This document shows positions 32,068 through 41,263 of a stretch of DNA of 64,000 bases, piece after piece. The stretch covers positions 5,394,001 through 5,458,000 of the forward strand of contig JAHRBC010000003.1 of assembly GCA_022702545.1 (NCBI GenBank), in the 5' to 3' direction. The notes below the pieces were generated by a model. The model did no database searches. It saw only the letters and a list, made by a program, of their open reading frames with translations, and was not told where the DNA came from. Both the position numbers and the translations under genes were made by a program. This DNA is from Phycomyces nitens. Its lineage: Eukaryota > Mucoromycota > Mucoromycetes > Mucorales > Phycomycetaceae. Every line of letters begins with the position of its first letter. Within the stretch, counting starts at the first letter, position 1.

Positions 32068-35000
32068 TCAATGCGTGCTATCAAACTTTTCTTTTTGTAT
32101 GGCCGTAATTCGATCGGTTCTGTCTTTAATGGCTGGAAACACAACTTCTGCCATATGATCAATACGTTTGATAAGTTCGTCATAGGTCATTGGTTTCGAT
32201 GGTGTAGATTTGGGATCTCTATAGTCCTCAAAAGCGTTCATTTGTCTAGCAAACATCAGTGAAAATGGAGCAGTATTTAACCTTTTTGACATCTTATTAT
32301 TGATTGCCAATTGTACAGCTGGGAGATAATAGTCCCAATCTTTTCCAGTTCCTGCTACCATCTTTCTGATGACTTGCATAGATGTCTGTACCCATCTCTC
32401 TGCTAGGCCATTTGCTCTAGGGTGGTATGGTGTTACAAGTCTATGATCGACTCCTGTATTCTGTAGTAATTTCTTCATCAGTTCATTCTTGAACTCTGTG
32501 CCATTATCAGATTGTATGATTCGTGGAAACCCAAAATCACCAAATATCTGTACTAGTGTTTTGACAATAGTGTCTGATTGTTTGTTCGGAATTGCTCTTA
32601 ATAAGCAGAAGCGTGTGCAAACGTCTACCATTACAAATAGGTATACATTACTCTCTGTTGTAGGATGTAATGGGCCAGCTAGGTCGATTGCCCAGTGGTC
32701 TCCTGGTACATATGCATGGATAGGTCTTAGAGGATTATAGCCTTTCTTAGTGATATTATATTTCTGACAAGACGGACATTCTTTTACACATTCAAGTGCA
32801 TCTTGGATCATATTTGCCCAATGTATACCGTTCTTGTGATTCAATTCTACTATGTGTTCTGCACCAAAGTGTCCAAAGAGATGCGCTTTCATTAATATAT
32901 CTTTGCGCTCTTCTTCTGGAGGTGTCATGTAGTCTATGGTATCACTCTTTGTCTTGACCGTAAATACTCTTTGGTCCTTTGGTTTAGATGTGTACTCAAT
33001 TTGTTCAAACTTCGGATTCTGCTGAGCCTCTATTTTGTCTTGAGATGGCTTCAGTGCCTCATTACCCCCCTCCAGACTATTTTCCGGGGAGAATAGACGA
33101 GATAAATAATCCGGTAACTTGTTGCTGATGCCAGGTATGTGTACCACATCATAATTATAATCAAGTAACGTATCCATCCACTGGATCATCATGGGATTCG
33201 CCACCTTTTGCGTGTGGATATATGTCAAAGCCTTGTGGTCAGTGTACAATGTGAATTTCTGTCCCCATAAGAATTTGTGGAATTTCTTAAGTGCGAATAC
33301 CATGGCTAGTAGCTCACGTTTCGTTGTAGAATAATTACGTTCTGATTTTGATAAAGCTCTGGCCATAAATTCAATGTACTTCTTTTGGTCATTGATATTT
33401 TGATACAGAGTAGCACCAATTCCTAGATTGGAAGCATCAGTGGCAACAAAGAATGGTTGAGATAAGTCAGGAAAGTGCAATATGGGATTTGTTTGCAAAA
33501 TGGCTTTAAGCTGCTCGAAACTCTGTTGGTGATCATTATTCCAAATCTTGGATAAGCTACCAGCGTTTCTGAGAGCATCCAGTGGCGCAGTAATGTGGGC
33601 TGCCACTGGTATGTATTCACGAAAATAATTGATGACTCCTAGAAAGCTCTGGATGTCTTTTCCTGTCTTTGGTATAGGCCATTGCAGCACATTCGTGATC
33701 TTTCTTTGGTCAATTCGACTGCCTTGTGCGTCAACTGAGAATCCCAGTAAGTAGACTGACTTCTGGGCAAAATGACATTTGTTGGGGTTCAAAATTAGAT
33801 TGACCTCCGTCAATTTGTTGATAGCTTGACAAACATGATGGGTATGTTCCTCTAGATTCTTGGAGAAAATGACGATGTCATCCACAAACGTTTGTATAAA
33901 AGGCATGTCCTGGAATATCAAAGACATGACTCTTTGGAACTTTGATGATAAGGGCTTGAGTCCAAAAGGACATCCCTGAAACATATACTGCAGATTATTG
34001 TGCGTAAATGTCGTTTTATGTTGATCCTCTTTGTGTATTTGGAAGCGATGGAAGGCGCTTTTTAAATCAAGTGTAGAAAATACACTTGCTCCTGCTAGAG
34101 TATCGAAGATCTCTCGGATTAATGGCAAAGGGTATCGGTCATCAGGAAGCAATTTATTAATGTGCCGAGGATCAAGGCATGGTCTCTTGCCCGTCTTGTT
34201 TCCTTGTGCATCTTTTTTGTCAGCCAGAGTCAGTGGACTGTTCCATGCTGAGTTTACTGTCGATTTCACAATAGTTCCTTCTTTCAGCCAGTTATTAACG
34301 GCCTCATCTATGATGGGTCTTAATGCATAGGGAATAGGATATTGTCTTTGGTACGTAGTCGCAGCTTCTGGTGTGTGCAATGCCACCACCGATTCAGGTA
34401 CTGTACAAAATGAATCTTTTGGTATTGCTTCATTAGCCTTAATATATGGTGTGACTGCTGAGAAAAACTTTGCTCTTTCAGCCTCTGTGCCGTAGGGTGC
34501 ATTGTTTGGCTCAAGATCATCTATTATGGGCTGTTCCTTTTTTATATTTTCTTTATAATCATTTGCATTCCAAGACGTGGCAACACCCGTAAAGGCTATT
34601 CCCATCTTTGGCATAATATCAAAACCAAGAATAAGATCAACACCTTCGATATTCATATCAATAAGTTCAAATTCGTGTGTAAAAGAGTGGCCATTAGCGT
34701 AACTAACTAGCAAAGGAGATGTCTTTCCTATACGTTGCACAGATTGTGCTTTACTTGCAAATGTTATGTTTCCTTCGATTTTTGTAATAGGTAGACTTAT
34801 GAGTTTATTATATAGTTCTACACTAATACACGAGACTTCGGCTCCGGAGTCCAGCAAGCCCATGAGCTGATGCTCATTCTGTAATAATACAGGGGTGTTT
34901 AGTGAGAATGGATTCAATTGATATTGTTCCTTATTTGTCTTACCTAGTGAGGTATACTCCAGTTCTTCGGACAGTTTGTCCACCATGCTGCCTCTTGATG

Positions 35001-36270
35001 TGCGTACAGCATGCACAGCCACATTGGGCTTGCGCTGTTTATTCACAAAAGAGGTGTGGTATTCTGGGCATGTATGTCCTGGGCTCCATTGTCGGTGACA
35101 ATGGTAGCATTCCTTGGCCTTGGCCTTTTCCGCACGACCGGAGATGATCCTACATCCCTCCGTGTTGTGGGTGGTATTCTTACCATGCTGAGTGCAGAAG
35201 AATCCTGCACTAGCTGGGGAACCCGAGGCTTTTCCAGAACGATGTCTGCTCGACCCGAACTGGAAAGACTGACCATCTGTGCGTTGGCGGGAGCCAGTGT
35301 GGGTCTTCTCGGCCTCGGCTCTAACCCTCTTCATGGGGCGAGTCAGCATGATCGCCAGATCCAGGACTTGTTGGACGGTCTGCGGCTTGTGGGAGTTGCG
35401 GGTCCACCAGGCAACGTGGGTGGTTTGATGGAAGTGCGGGGTGAGGGAAGCCAAGAACCGCAAGGCCACAATCATGTCTTGCTTCACGTTGCCCTCGCGG
35501 CAAGTCCTCTGGAAACGGTGTCCATACTCTTGGACGGACTCGTCCTCTCTCATGGTCATGGTTAGTGCCTTGACCGACATTATCGCCTGCTGCTCCTCGG
35601 AGTCATAGTGCTGCTTGATCAGCACACGGGCCTCCTCCCACTTGCAGTTCTTCAACGCCAATGTACTTTTGTACCAGGCGTCGTACTCATCCACCATGGC
35701 ATTCGGGAGCCATTTCGACCAGGCAATGTCAATGTGCTCCTTGCCAGTTGCGAGCACATTCTCAAACGCGGACAGGTAGAGCTCCACGTGTTGGTACACC
35801 TTGGCATCCGGGTTGGGGACGGAGTGACCAGCCAGCTGGAACAACGGAATGTCCCTCAAGTTGATGGCGGTCCCGTTGGTGTTGGTCGGGATAGGCTCTT
35901 GGGCGGCCGCAAGGAGTGTCCGGAATCTGGCCAACTGCTCGTTGGCATCGTCAACCTCCTTGCCAAGGGTCTTGGCAACCTCGTGGTCATCCTTGTTGGT
36001 GGCCTCATCCACGGCAAGCATGAGGTCCCAGGCCTTCTGCTCGTACTTGCTGATCAACCTTTCAGCTACGGCCCTGGTATTCTTGCGCCTTTCTTCTCCA
36101 GAGACGGCGCCTTGCTCAGTCACCTTGGGAGCATAGCGGGAGTCGGCTAAGCCGGAAACACACTTTTGCTCGGAAGTGGTGTCTACTTCCATGAGCTCAC
36201 TTGTGCTCTCCTTGTGGGCAGGGGCCTCTTGCTGGGCAATGGTAGGGGTCTCGTTGTTGATGGAAGACAT
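32068..36270 (-). CDS. gag-pol: Chromovirus A gag-pol polyprotein (1400 aa)
   Basis: One continuous frame encodes gag and pol. The order is: gag core (about residues 150-290, with VQEYGHRFQRTC), a zinc-knuckle variant CYHCHRQWSPGHTC (about 385), aspartic protease LLDSGAEVSCIS, RT with FVDDIVIFSK, RNase H (VATDASNLGIGATLY, TDHKALTYI), integrase zinc finger (HLFGHFGAEH, CPSCQK) and integrase core (AIDLAGP, QSDNGTEF, LAERWVQTS). The ATG is 46 nt inside the 5' LTR border. It ends at TGA 32070-32068. Gag and pol share a frame without a stop, as in several fungal chromoviruses. Confidence 0.92.
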   Translation of the reverse strand: MSSINNETPTIAQQEAPAHKESTSELMEVDTTSEQKCVSGLADSRYAPKVTEQGAVSGEERRKNTRAVAERLISKYEQKAWDLMLAVDEATNKDDHEVAKTLGKEVDDANEQLARFRTLLAAAQEPIPTNTNGTAINLRDIPLFQLAGHSVPNPDAKVYQHVELYLSAFENVLATGKEHIDIAWSKWLPNAMVDEYDAWYKSTLALKNCKWEEARVLIKQHYDSEEQQAIMSVKALTMTMREDESVQEYGHRFQRTCREGNVKQDMIVALRFLASLTPHFHQTTHVAWWTRNSHKPQTVQQVLDLAIMLTRPMKRVRAEAEKTHTGSRQRTDGQSFQFGSSRHRSGKASGSPASAGFFCTQHGKNTTHNTEGCRIISGRAEKAKAKECYHCHRQWSPGHTCPEYHTSFVNKQRKPNVAVHAVRTSRGSMVDKLSEELEYTSLGKTNKEQYQLNPFSLNTPVLLQNEHQLMGLLDSGAEVSCISVELYNKLISLPITKIEGNITFASKAQSVQRIGKTSPLLVSYANGHSFTHEFELIDMNIEGVDLILGFDIMPKMGIAFTGVATSWNANDYKENIKKEQPIIDDLEPNNAPYGTEAERAKFFSAVTPYIKANEAIPKDSFCTVPESVVALHTPEAATTYQRQYPIPYALRPIIDEAVNNWLKEGTIVKSTVNSAWNSPLTLADKKDAQGNKTGKRPCLDPRHINKLLPDDRYPLPLIREIFDTLAGASVFSTLDLKSAFHRFQIHKEDQHKTTFTHNNLQYMFQGCPFGLKPLSSKFQRVMSLIFQDMPFIQTFVDDIVIFSKNLEEHTHHVCQAINKLTEVNLILNPNKCHFAQKSVYLLGFSVDAQGSRIDQRKITNVLQWPIPKTGKDIQSFLGVINYFREYIPVAAHITAPLDALRNAGSLSKIWNNDHQQSFEQLKAILQTNPILHFPDLSQPFFVATDASNLGIGATLYQNINDQKKYIEFMARALSKSERNYSTTKRELLAMVFALKKFHKFLWGQKFTLYTDHKALTYIHTQKVANPMMIQWMDTLLDYNYDVVHIPGISNKLPDYLSRLFSPENSLEGGNEALKPSQDKIEAQQNPKFEQIEYTSKPKDQRVFTVKTKSDTIDYMTPPEEERKDILMKAHLFGHFGAEHIVELNHKNGIHWANMIQDALECVKECPSCQKYNITKKGYNPLRPIHAYVPGDHWAIDLAGPLHPTTESNVYLFVMVDVCTRFCLLRAIPNKQSDTIVKTLVQIFGDFGFPRIIQSDNGTEFKNELMKKLLQNTGVDHRLVTPYHPRANGLAERWVQTSMQVIRKMVAGTGKDWDYYLPAVQLAINNKMSKRLNTAPFSLMFARQMNAFEDYRDPKSTPSKPMTYDELIKRIDHMAEVVFPAIKDRTDRITAIQKEKFDSTH
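33061..33079 (-). promoter_or_regulatory. Candidate central polypurine tract of chromovirus A
   Basis: The minus-strand sequence AGTCTGGAGGGGGGTAATG is repeated exactly next to the 3' LTR (31521-31539). Here it lies inside pol between RNase H and integrase and codes for SLEGGNE. In Ty1 and lentiviruses an internal copy of the polypurine tract primes a second plus-strand start; the same role is inferred. Confidence 0.6.
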
Positions 36271-36316
36271 TTTTTGGATAGTGTTTTTTATAGAAGCGAG
36301 GGTTCAAAGTAAAAAA

Positions 36317-36673
36317 TGTGATATTTGGTAATAGAAAAGGGACGGTGGATACTTTGAGACTCTTTATTGTGATTGAGAAAAAGTTAAAGTTATATCCAGT
36401 CCTTGATTCAAGAAGTGTGTTAACTTAGTATTTATAATTATTGTTATAATTCTTATCAGCTTGGATATTCATTATCATAATAGCTGTGTTATTAGTTAAT
36501 AGGTATTTTGGGACTTTGTCCCACAATAGATTGGGTATGGTATTTTCATATTTGGATAAGGATTTCTGGATGGTATAGTTTGTCTTGATTTTAGATAATC
36601 CAGCTATCTGGGTTTATATATCACTTTTCTCTGATATACCATTATGCCAAATACAACAATGCCAAATACAACA
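36317..36673 (-). repeat. 5' LTR of chromovirus A with a terminal 15-bp duplication
   Basis: It is 357 bp instead of 342 because the last 15 bp on the plus strand, ATGCCAAATACAACA, are present twice (36644-36658 and 36659-36673). The outer flank AATAG (36674-36678) matches, in reverse complement, CTATT at 37678-37682. Confidence 0.88.
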
Positions 36674-37335
36674 AATAGTACCAAGCTTTTATGTGTTGAA
36701 TCTTTCCTTCAAGGAAGTGTTTTGAAATGGGTGGTTTACAAAGACTTTAAAACATGGAGCGATTTCAAGGATAATCTTTTCGGGGAATACGGCAAAAAGA
36801 TCAGTTTGAGAAAGACAGTTGATGCAATACTGTCCTACAAAATGAAACGCAAGGAAGCAGCTCAAAAGTACACTTCACGTTTTGAGAATCTACGCCGATC
36901 ATACAAACACGAGAAGACTAAGTCGATCAAAAGAGCACAAGAAGACTTATCTGAAGAAGAGGAAGTCCAGGGCACTTCCAAAGACAAAAGAACAGTCAAT
37001 TCTATGATAGTTGCCAATCTGACTATTTCGGAAAGAGGACTCATCAACGCATTCATCAAAGGAATAAAGTCCAAAACTATGAGGATGTATCTCAGAGACC
37101 AAAGACCGGAATCCATCAAGGAGGTCTATAGTCTCCTCAAGAAGTACACAGACTCAGATGATGAAAGCAATTCAAAGGATTCTGATTCTGACGACTCCTC
37201 TAGCCAAGAAGAAGAAGACTCTGAAGAACAGAAAGATAGTTCTGAGGAGGAAGTAAAAAAAGCAAAAAAATCAAAGAAAATGAAGAAGCTTGTGAAAGAG
37301 AAAGAGACCAAGCCCACTAAAAACAACAAAAATAC
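36674..37335 (+). pseudogene. gag: Element B gag, middle part, inverted
   Basis: An open frame on the plus strand, opposite to the rest of B. It encodes the gag core (LLCVESFLQGSVLKWVVYKD, then WSDFKDNLFGEYGKK) followed by acidic and lysine-rich stretches (SDSDDSSSQEEEDSEEQKDS, KKAKKSKKMKKL). Both ends abut A-type LTRs. Reading from 37678 (minus) into 36679 (plus) and from 37335 (plus) into 31174 (minus) keeps one uninterrupted gag frame, so the segment was inverted as a block. Confidence 0.88.
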
Positions 37336-37677
37336 TGTTGTATTTGGCATAATGGTATATCAGAGAAAAGTGATATATAAACCCAGATAGCTGGATTATC
37401 TAAAATCAAGACAAACTATACCATCCAGAAATCCTTATCCAAATATGAAAATACCATACCCAATCTATTGTGGGACAAAGTCCCAAAATACCTATTAACT
37501 GATAACACAGCTATTATGATAATGAATATCCAAGCTGATAAGAATTATAACAATAATTATAAATACTAAGTTAACACACTTCTTAAAATCAATAACTGGA
37601 TATACTTTAACTTTTTCTAAACCACAATAAAGAGTCTCAAAGTATCCACCGTCCCTTTTCTACTACCAAATATCACA
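37336..37677 (+). repeat. Solo A-type LTR, inverted relative to the 5' LTR of A
   Basis: 342 bp, TGTTGTATTTGGCATAATGG..CCAAATATCACA. The flanks do not match each other (AATAC left, CTATT right), but each matches, inverted, the orphan flank of chromovirus A. This is the second partner in the LTR-LTR inversion. Confidence 0.92.
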
Positions 37678-37784
37678 CTATTGTCCCATTTGTTGTGGGT
37701 GGCATACTTTTCATACTGACGTAGCCATAGCTCTGGGTCCTTTCCTCTCTTAAACTCTGGACACTTGATCATTGCTAGTGACAT
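37678..37784 (-). pseudogene. gag: Element B gag, N-terminal part
   Basis: The minus-strand ATG at 37784 opens MSLAMIKCPEFKRGKDPELW, then LRQYEKYATHNKWDN, the start of a gag domain. After 35 codons plus 2 nt it meets the solo A LTR. The ATG lies 89 nt after the primer-binding site, as expected for gag. The frame continues into 36679 when the inversion is undone. Confidence 0.82.
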
Positions 37785-37872
37785 GAGTTGAGGTTGGGTT
37801 TACTTGACTTGCTTGTTGTTGAGAAATTAGATCCTTTCAGTCGTTTCTTCGGCTTTCAGGCTACTTTCAATC

Positions 37873-37890
37873 TTCTGGCAGAAGGCACCA
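37873..37890 (-). promoter_or_regulatory. Primer-binding site of element B (tRNA-Thr)
   Basis: On the minus strand TGGTGCCTTCTGCCAGAA lies 3 nt after the LTR end (..CCCGTAACA). It is complementary over all 18 nt to the 3' end of the tRNA-Thr(AGT) at 1444-1517 with CCA added. This is where reverse transcription of B would have started. Confidence 0.9.
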
Positions 37891-37893
37891 AAA

Positions 37894-38297
37894 TGTTACG
37901 GGAACAGATAACTTTATTAAACTTGAAATAAAAACCACCTAAATCATAGTTAGGATAAATGTAAAAGGTGATGAAATACATACCAAAATACAGATTAGTG
38001 GTTAGGTTAAAAGAATATGGGAATTGTTCTGGGATGGGGAAAAGGGAGGGAAAATAAGATATACGAGAATAAAGAATATAGGTAATTTGATAGAAACTAA
38101 AAAAGGTATTTCATATAACAACGTACAGAGTCTTTATAATATGAATATTACGTGAAATTGAAACAATCCAATAGAACTGTCAAATACTCTCAACGCCGTC
38201 TAAAGTGAGCAATCAAGAAAATGGCTAATCCAATACCTATACTCTCCTCGTTTCAATTGATGTATTCAGAGTTGACATCACATATTTTTTGCAGTGT
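37894..38297 (-). repeat. 5' LTR of element B (outer end uncertain)
   Basis: On the plus strand it begins TGTTACGGGAACAG, the mirror of the LTR terminus next to the primer-binding site. No second copy is present in the window, so its outer border cannot be fixed. It ends at or before the LTR D fragment at 38298. Confidence 0.6.
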
Positions 38298-38432
38298 AGT
38301 ACTCATCTCAATGTCTATATAGACGCACAATACGAATAGAAATAGTCTTAATCTTATTCACAAATTCTTTCTCTCTTAATAAACAAAGTCTCACCGCACT
38401 CTTGTCCGTGCTTTGTTTTCCTCTGATTTAAC
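38298..38432 (+). repeat. Fragment of a gypsy D-type LTR
   Basis: It matches the last 135 bp of the LTR at 27111-27450, including ATGTCTATATAGACGCAC, CTCTTAATAAACAAAG and the terminus TCTGATTTAACA. It stops exactly at 38432, where a mariner relic begins. The left part is missing. Confidence 0.7.
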
Positions 38433-39040
38433 AGGAGGATTCGGGCCTCTAACCATGCTTGATGACTCTGTCAATCAAGATATTTATGTCAACTGTTTGT
38501 CCCAATAATTCAACCCTTGGTATTAAAAACTAAATGAGGAACATGGTACCATATTCACATTCCAAGAAGATGGTGCTAGCTGCAATATTGGCTCCTATAC
38601 AACATGATGAAAAAATAGATGGCAAATCAAGCGCTTTGACTACTGGACATCTCAAATCCCTAATTTGAACCCAATTGAACATGTCTGCAAGGCCATAAAA
38701 GACTATGTTGCAGAGCAAAAGGCATACATCAATAATACTAAAGATCTCAAGGCCTGTATTGCCAAGGAGTGGGAGAAAATGGACCTTGAATTTGGTGCAA
38801 GGCTTGTTACAAGTATGCTTGATCGAATAAAGGCTGTAATTGCTGCCCGTGGTAGAAACACCTGATATTAAACATTATTTATTTTTTTGTTTTTATAATA
38901 TCTACACTATTGAATATTGGAATATAAAGTCTCAAGGCATTACAATGAGCAGATAAAAAGATATTTGTTAAAGAAGATAAGGTATATATTTTCGGGGTGC
39001 AAAAATTGTCTAAATGTGTGATAACTTTTTCCTGGGAGTG
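38433..39040 (+). pseudogene. Tc1/mariner transposase relic
   Basis: A decayed frame with several stops reads GGFGPLTMLDDSVNQDIYVN, then FTFQEDGASCNIGSYTT, and after stops the strong C-terminal block SQIPNLNPIEHVCKAIKDYV..KAVIAARGRNT ending at TGA near 38865. NPIEH contains the third catalytic residue. The 3' terminus GATAACTTTTTCCTGGGAGTG followed by TA at 39040-39042 looks like a Tc1 inverted-repeat end. The 5' part is lost at the LTR D fragment. Confidence 0.75.
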
Positions 39041-40181
39041 TATGCCATTATGCCAAATACAACACGTATTACCCTATAGTTTTAATACTCATAATTCTCT
39101 GTTATTTTATATTGCTATCTATATAAATATTTAATAATATAAGTATTCTTGAATGTAATTCTCAGGTATTAAAAGCACATAAGAATCATAAAAATAGGGG
39201 CGACAGTATGATTTCACACCCAAAGAGTGGCGATCTCAAATTACAGTCCACAAAAAAGAAAATTAATTAGAATTTAGCTATTTACACAAGTTATAGTAAC
39301 TTTTTAGGCTTCTTTTACATACAAAAATCGACTATCTTTTGTAGTGTTTGTCCGTGGTAAAGATATCTTTTACTGCTAATAATACAAAGAAAGATACCAT
39401 ATCTGGAGTCGAAGTGAAGACTACGACTATTGTTAAAGGTACGACCCACAATAGGACAGTTTCCAAATCTGAGACGAGAGATATGGTGAACATCGGCCCC
39501 TGGATATCAAGGATGCTATTCCCCTTCCCATCAAACTAACTAGCAGAATAAATAACTAATCTCACTCGAACGGCTGAAAGGTATAAAGAGGGGATTTGAT
39601 AAAAAGAAACTTTATTTAAATAAAACCGGGAATAAATGCGCGGCTCAGAGAGTCAATACCATATCTCTCGTCTCAGTTTCGGCAACTGTCTTATTCAATG
39701 TTACAAAACATACACAGTACAAACCTTTTCTCCAAGTTATAGATGTGCATTAATAATACATTGGCATAGCTCAGATAGCCTTTGGAGCTCACTAATTGGT
39801 AGAAATATATTACAGTCAGCAAGAGAAGAGAGCACACAAGCCAAGTGTATTATTTTGTACTGAGTACCAGTATATGCTTGTTAATTACTATATCCAGTCT
39901 CTTGTTTCGAATAATTACGCTACAATGAGTATCCGAGTATAAAAATTAGGTAGAATAAAAGAAGAATAGAAAGAGTGCGGTAGATTATTTAAATAAATAA
40001 TATGAACATTGTACAATTTAGTTTAAACATAGTTTTGGCGGTGCAAACCTAAACAGGAAACGATTATAATCTGTCAAAACTATTTTTACTCATTCTACAC
40101 CAGAGTTCAATCACCGATCCCAGAAATTTTGTTTACTTTTTGAAGCCTTCAAAAGTCTTGTAGGTACTCCATTCCCTTTCA
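39041..40181. other. Intergenic DNA with TE scraps
   Basis: The first 23 bp (ATTATGCCAAATACAACA at 39046-39063) are the tip of an A-type LTR. A perfect 19-bp inverted repeat CTGAGACGAGAGATATGGT lies at 39469-39487 and, inverted, 39658-39676. From about 39715 to 39990 the sequence resembles decayed CACTA copies 1/2 (ACAAACCTTTT, TACCAGTATAT, TGCTTGTTAAT blocks). I see no gene. The end serves as promoter of the gene at 40182. Confidence 0.5.
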
Positions 40182-41169
40182 ATGCTTAGCCAAAGACTCC
40201 TTATTACCTCCCGCTCCTGTATGTTTAAACAAATAAAGTAGCATGCTATAATCGAACAATAAAAAAGTACTTATTTTAACATGTAGTGGTTTGTCCTTCC
40301 AACTTGCATTTTCAACAGCGTGCATTCCATGCTTTGAGACCTACCAGCGTTTGTAAGTCACTCATATCTTTGTTATCATGGCTTACTTAATACCTTGATA
40401 CATAGTATTTAAGGCCAAAAATAAAAAGGGTGGTGTAGTTGAGCTTTTGGACGAAAACGATCCCGAGTTTTTAGAGATTGAGGATGTCAAGGCAGCCGAA
40501 GCTGCACTTGCTAGAGAGCTAAGCAAGGAAGACAAACAGAACTCTGGCCACAATGCAAATGTGTTCAACTCTTTCTACAACGTCCTTGTCTCTGAAACTC
40601 GTGACCCCAAGGAATTGCACGCTATGCCTAAAGAGACTCGTTTGAACAACCTACTTCAACATGTCAAACAGGGTGATGAAGCCGAAAAATTGCCCAAGCT
40701 TGTGGAGCAGTGGCGTAACAAGCGTCTCCCAATTACCCCTTTTACATCTAGTAGATTGATCCAATCTGTATGTGAGACTGGTCGTGGTGATGTTGCTTAT
40801 GAACTCTTGGGTGATCGTTATCGCTATGGTCTTTTCCCCAACAGCGCAGATTTTGAAAAGACAATCGACACTCTCTGCAAGGCCAATGAACTTGACAAGG
40901 CAGTGGTTACACTGGCCATGGCTCCTGTCTATAAAACAACTTTGACTGGTACCATGTACGCAAACCTGATCGAGGGTTTCTCTGGAAATGACGAGGAGGA
41001 ATCTTTGGACAAGGCGGTACAAATTGCCGAGGAACTTATTCAGTCCACAGAGACCATTGAGAACAAGGAGAACGCAAAGGCTGCATTGAAGAAATTGGCC
41101 GACTTGCTTGCAAGCCGTGGAGACGAAAACAAGGTCCAGTCTATTCAAACTTTTGTGGACTCAGTCTAA
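40182..41169 (+). CDS. Mitochondrial helical-repeat (PPR-like) protein, 288 aa
   Basis: Three exons, 40182-40218, 40287-40352 and 40406-41169, join in phase with GT-AG introns. The first 35 residues (MLSQRLLITSRSLVCPSN.., FHALRPTS) are basic, serine-rich and free of acids, a good mitochondrial presequence. The rest is alpha-helical with paired-helix repeats (SSRLIQSVCETGRGDVAYEL, NELDKAVVTLAMAPVYKTTL) like PPR or MRPS27-type proteins. It probably acts in mitochondrial translation or RNA handling, but the family is not certain. The frame is intact. Confidence 0.7.
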
Positions 41170-41263
41170 AGCAACATTGATAATAATAATAATAATAATA
41201 ATATTTATACATATAAAACACTTGTTATTTATTTGTAAATAAAAGATGAAAACATGCTAGAGA

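Larger units (their letters stand above)
31180..36673 (-). mobile_element. Nearly intact Ty3/gypsy chromovirus 'A' inserted in gag of element B
   Basis: On the minus strand: 5' LTR (36673-36317), a 1400-codon gag-pol frame (36270-32068), one TGA, a 181-codon tail with chromodomain, a polypurine tract (CTGGAGGGGGGTAA) and the 3' LTR (31521-31180). The outer flank at the 3' LTR is GTATT (31175-31179). Its original partner is found, inverted, as AATAC at 37331-37335. The A LTR family also occurs solo at 37336, 46787 and 51920, so it has been active here repeatedly. Confidence 0.93.
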
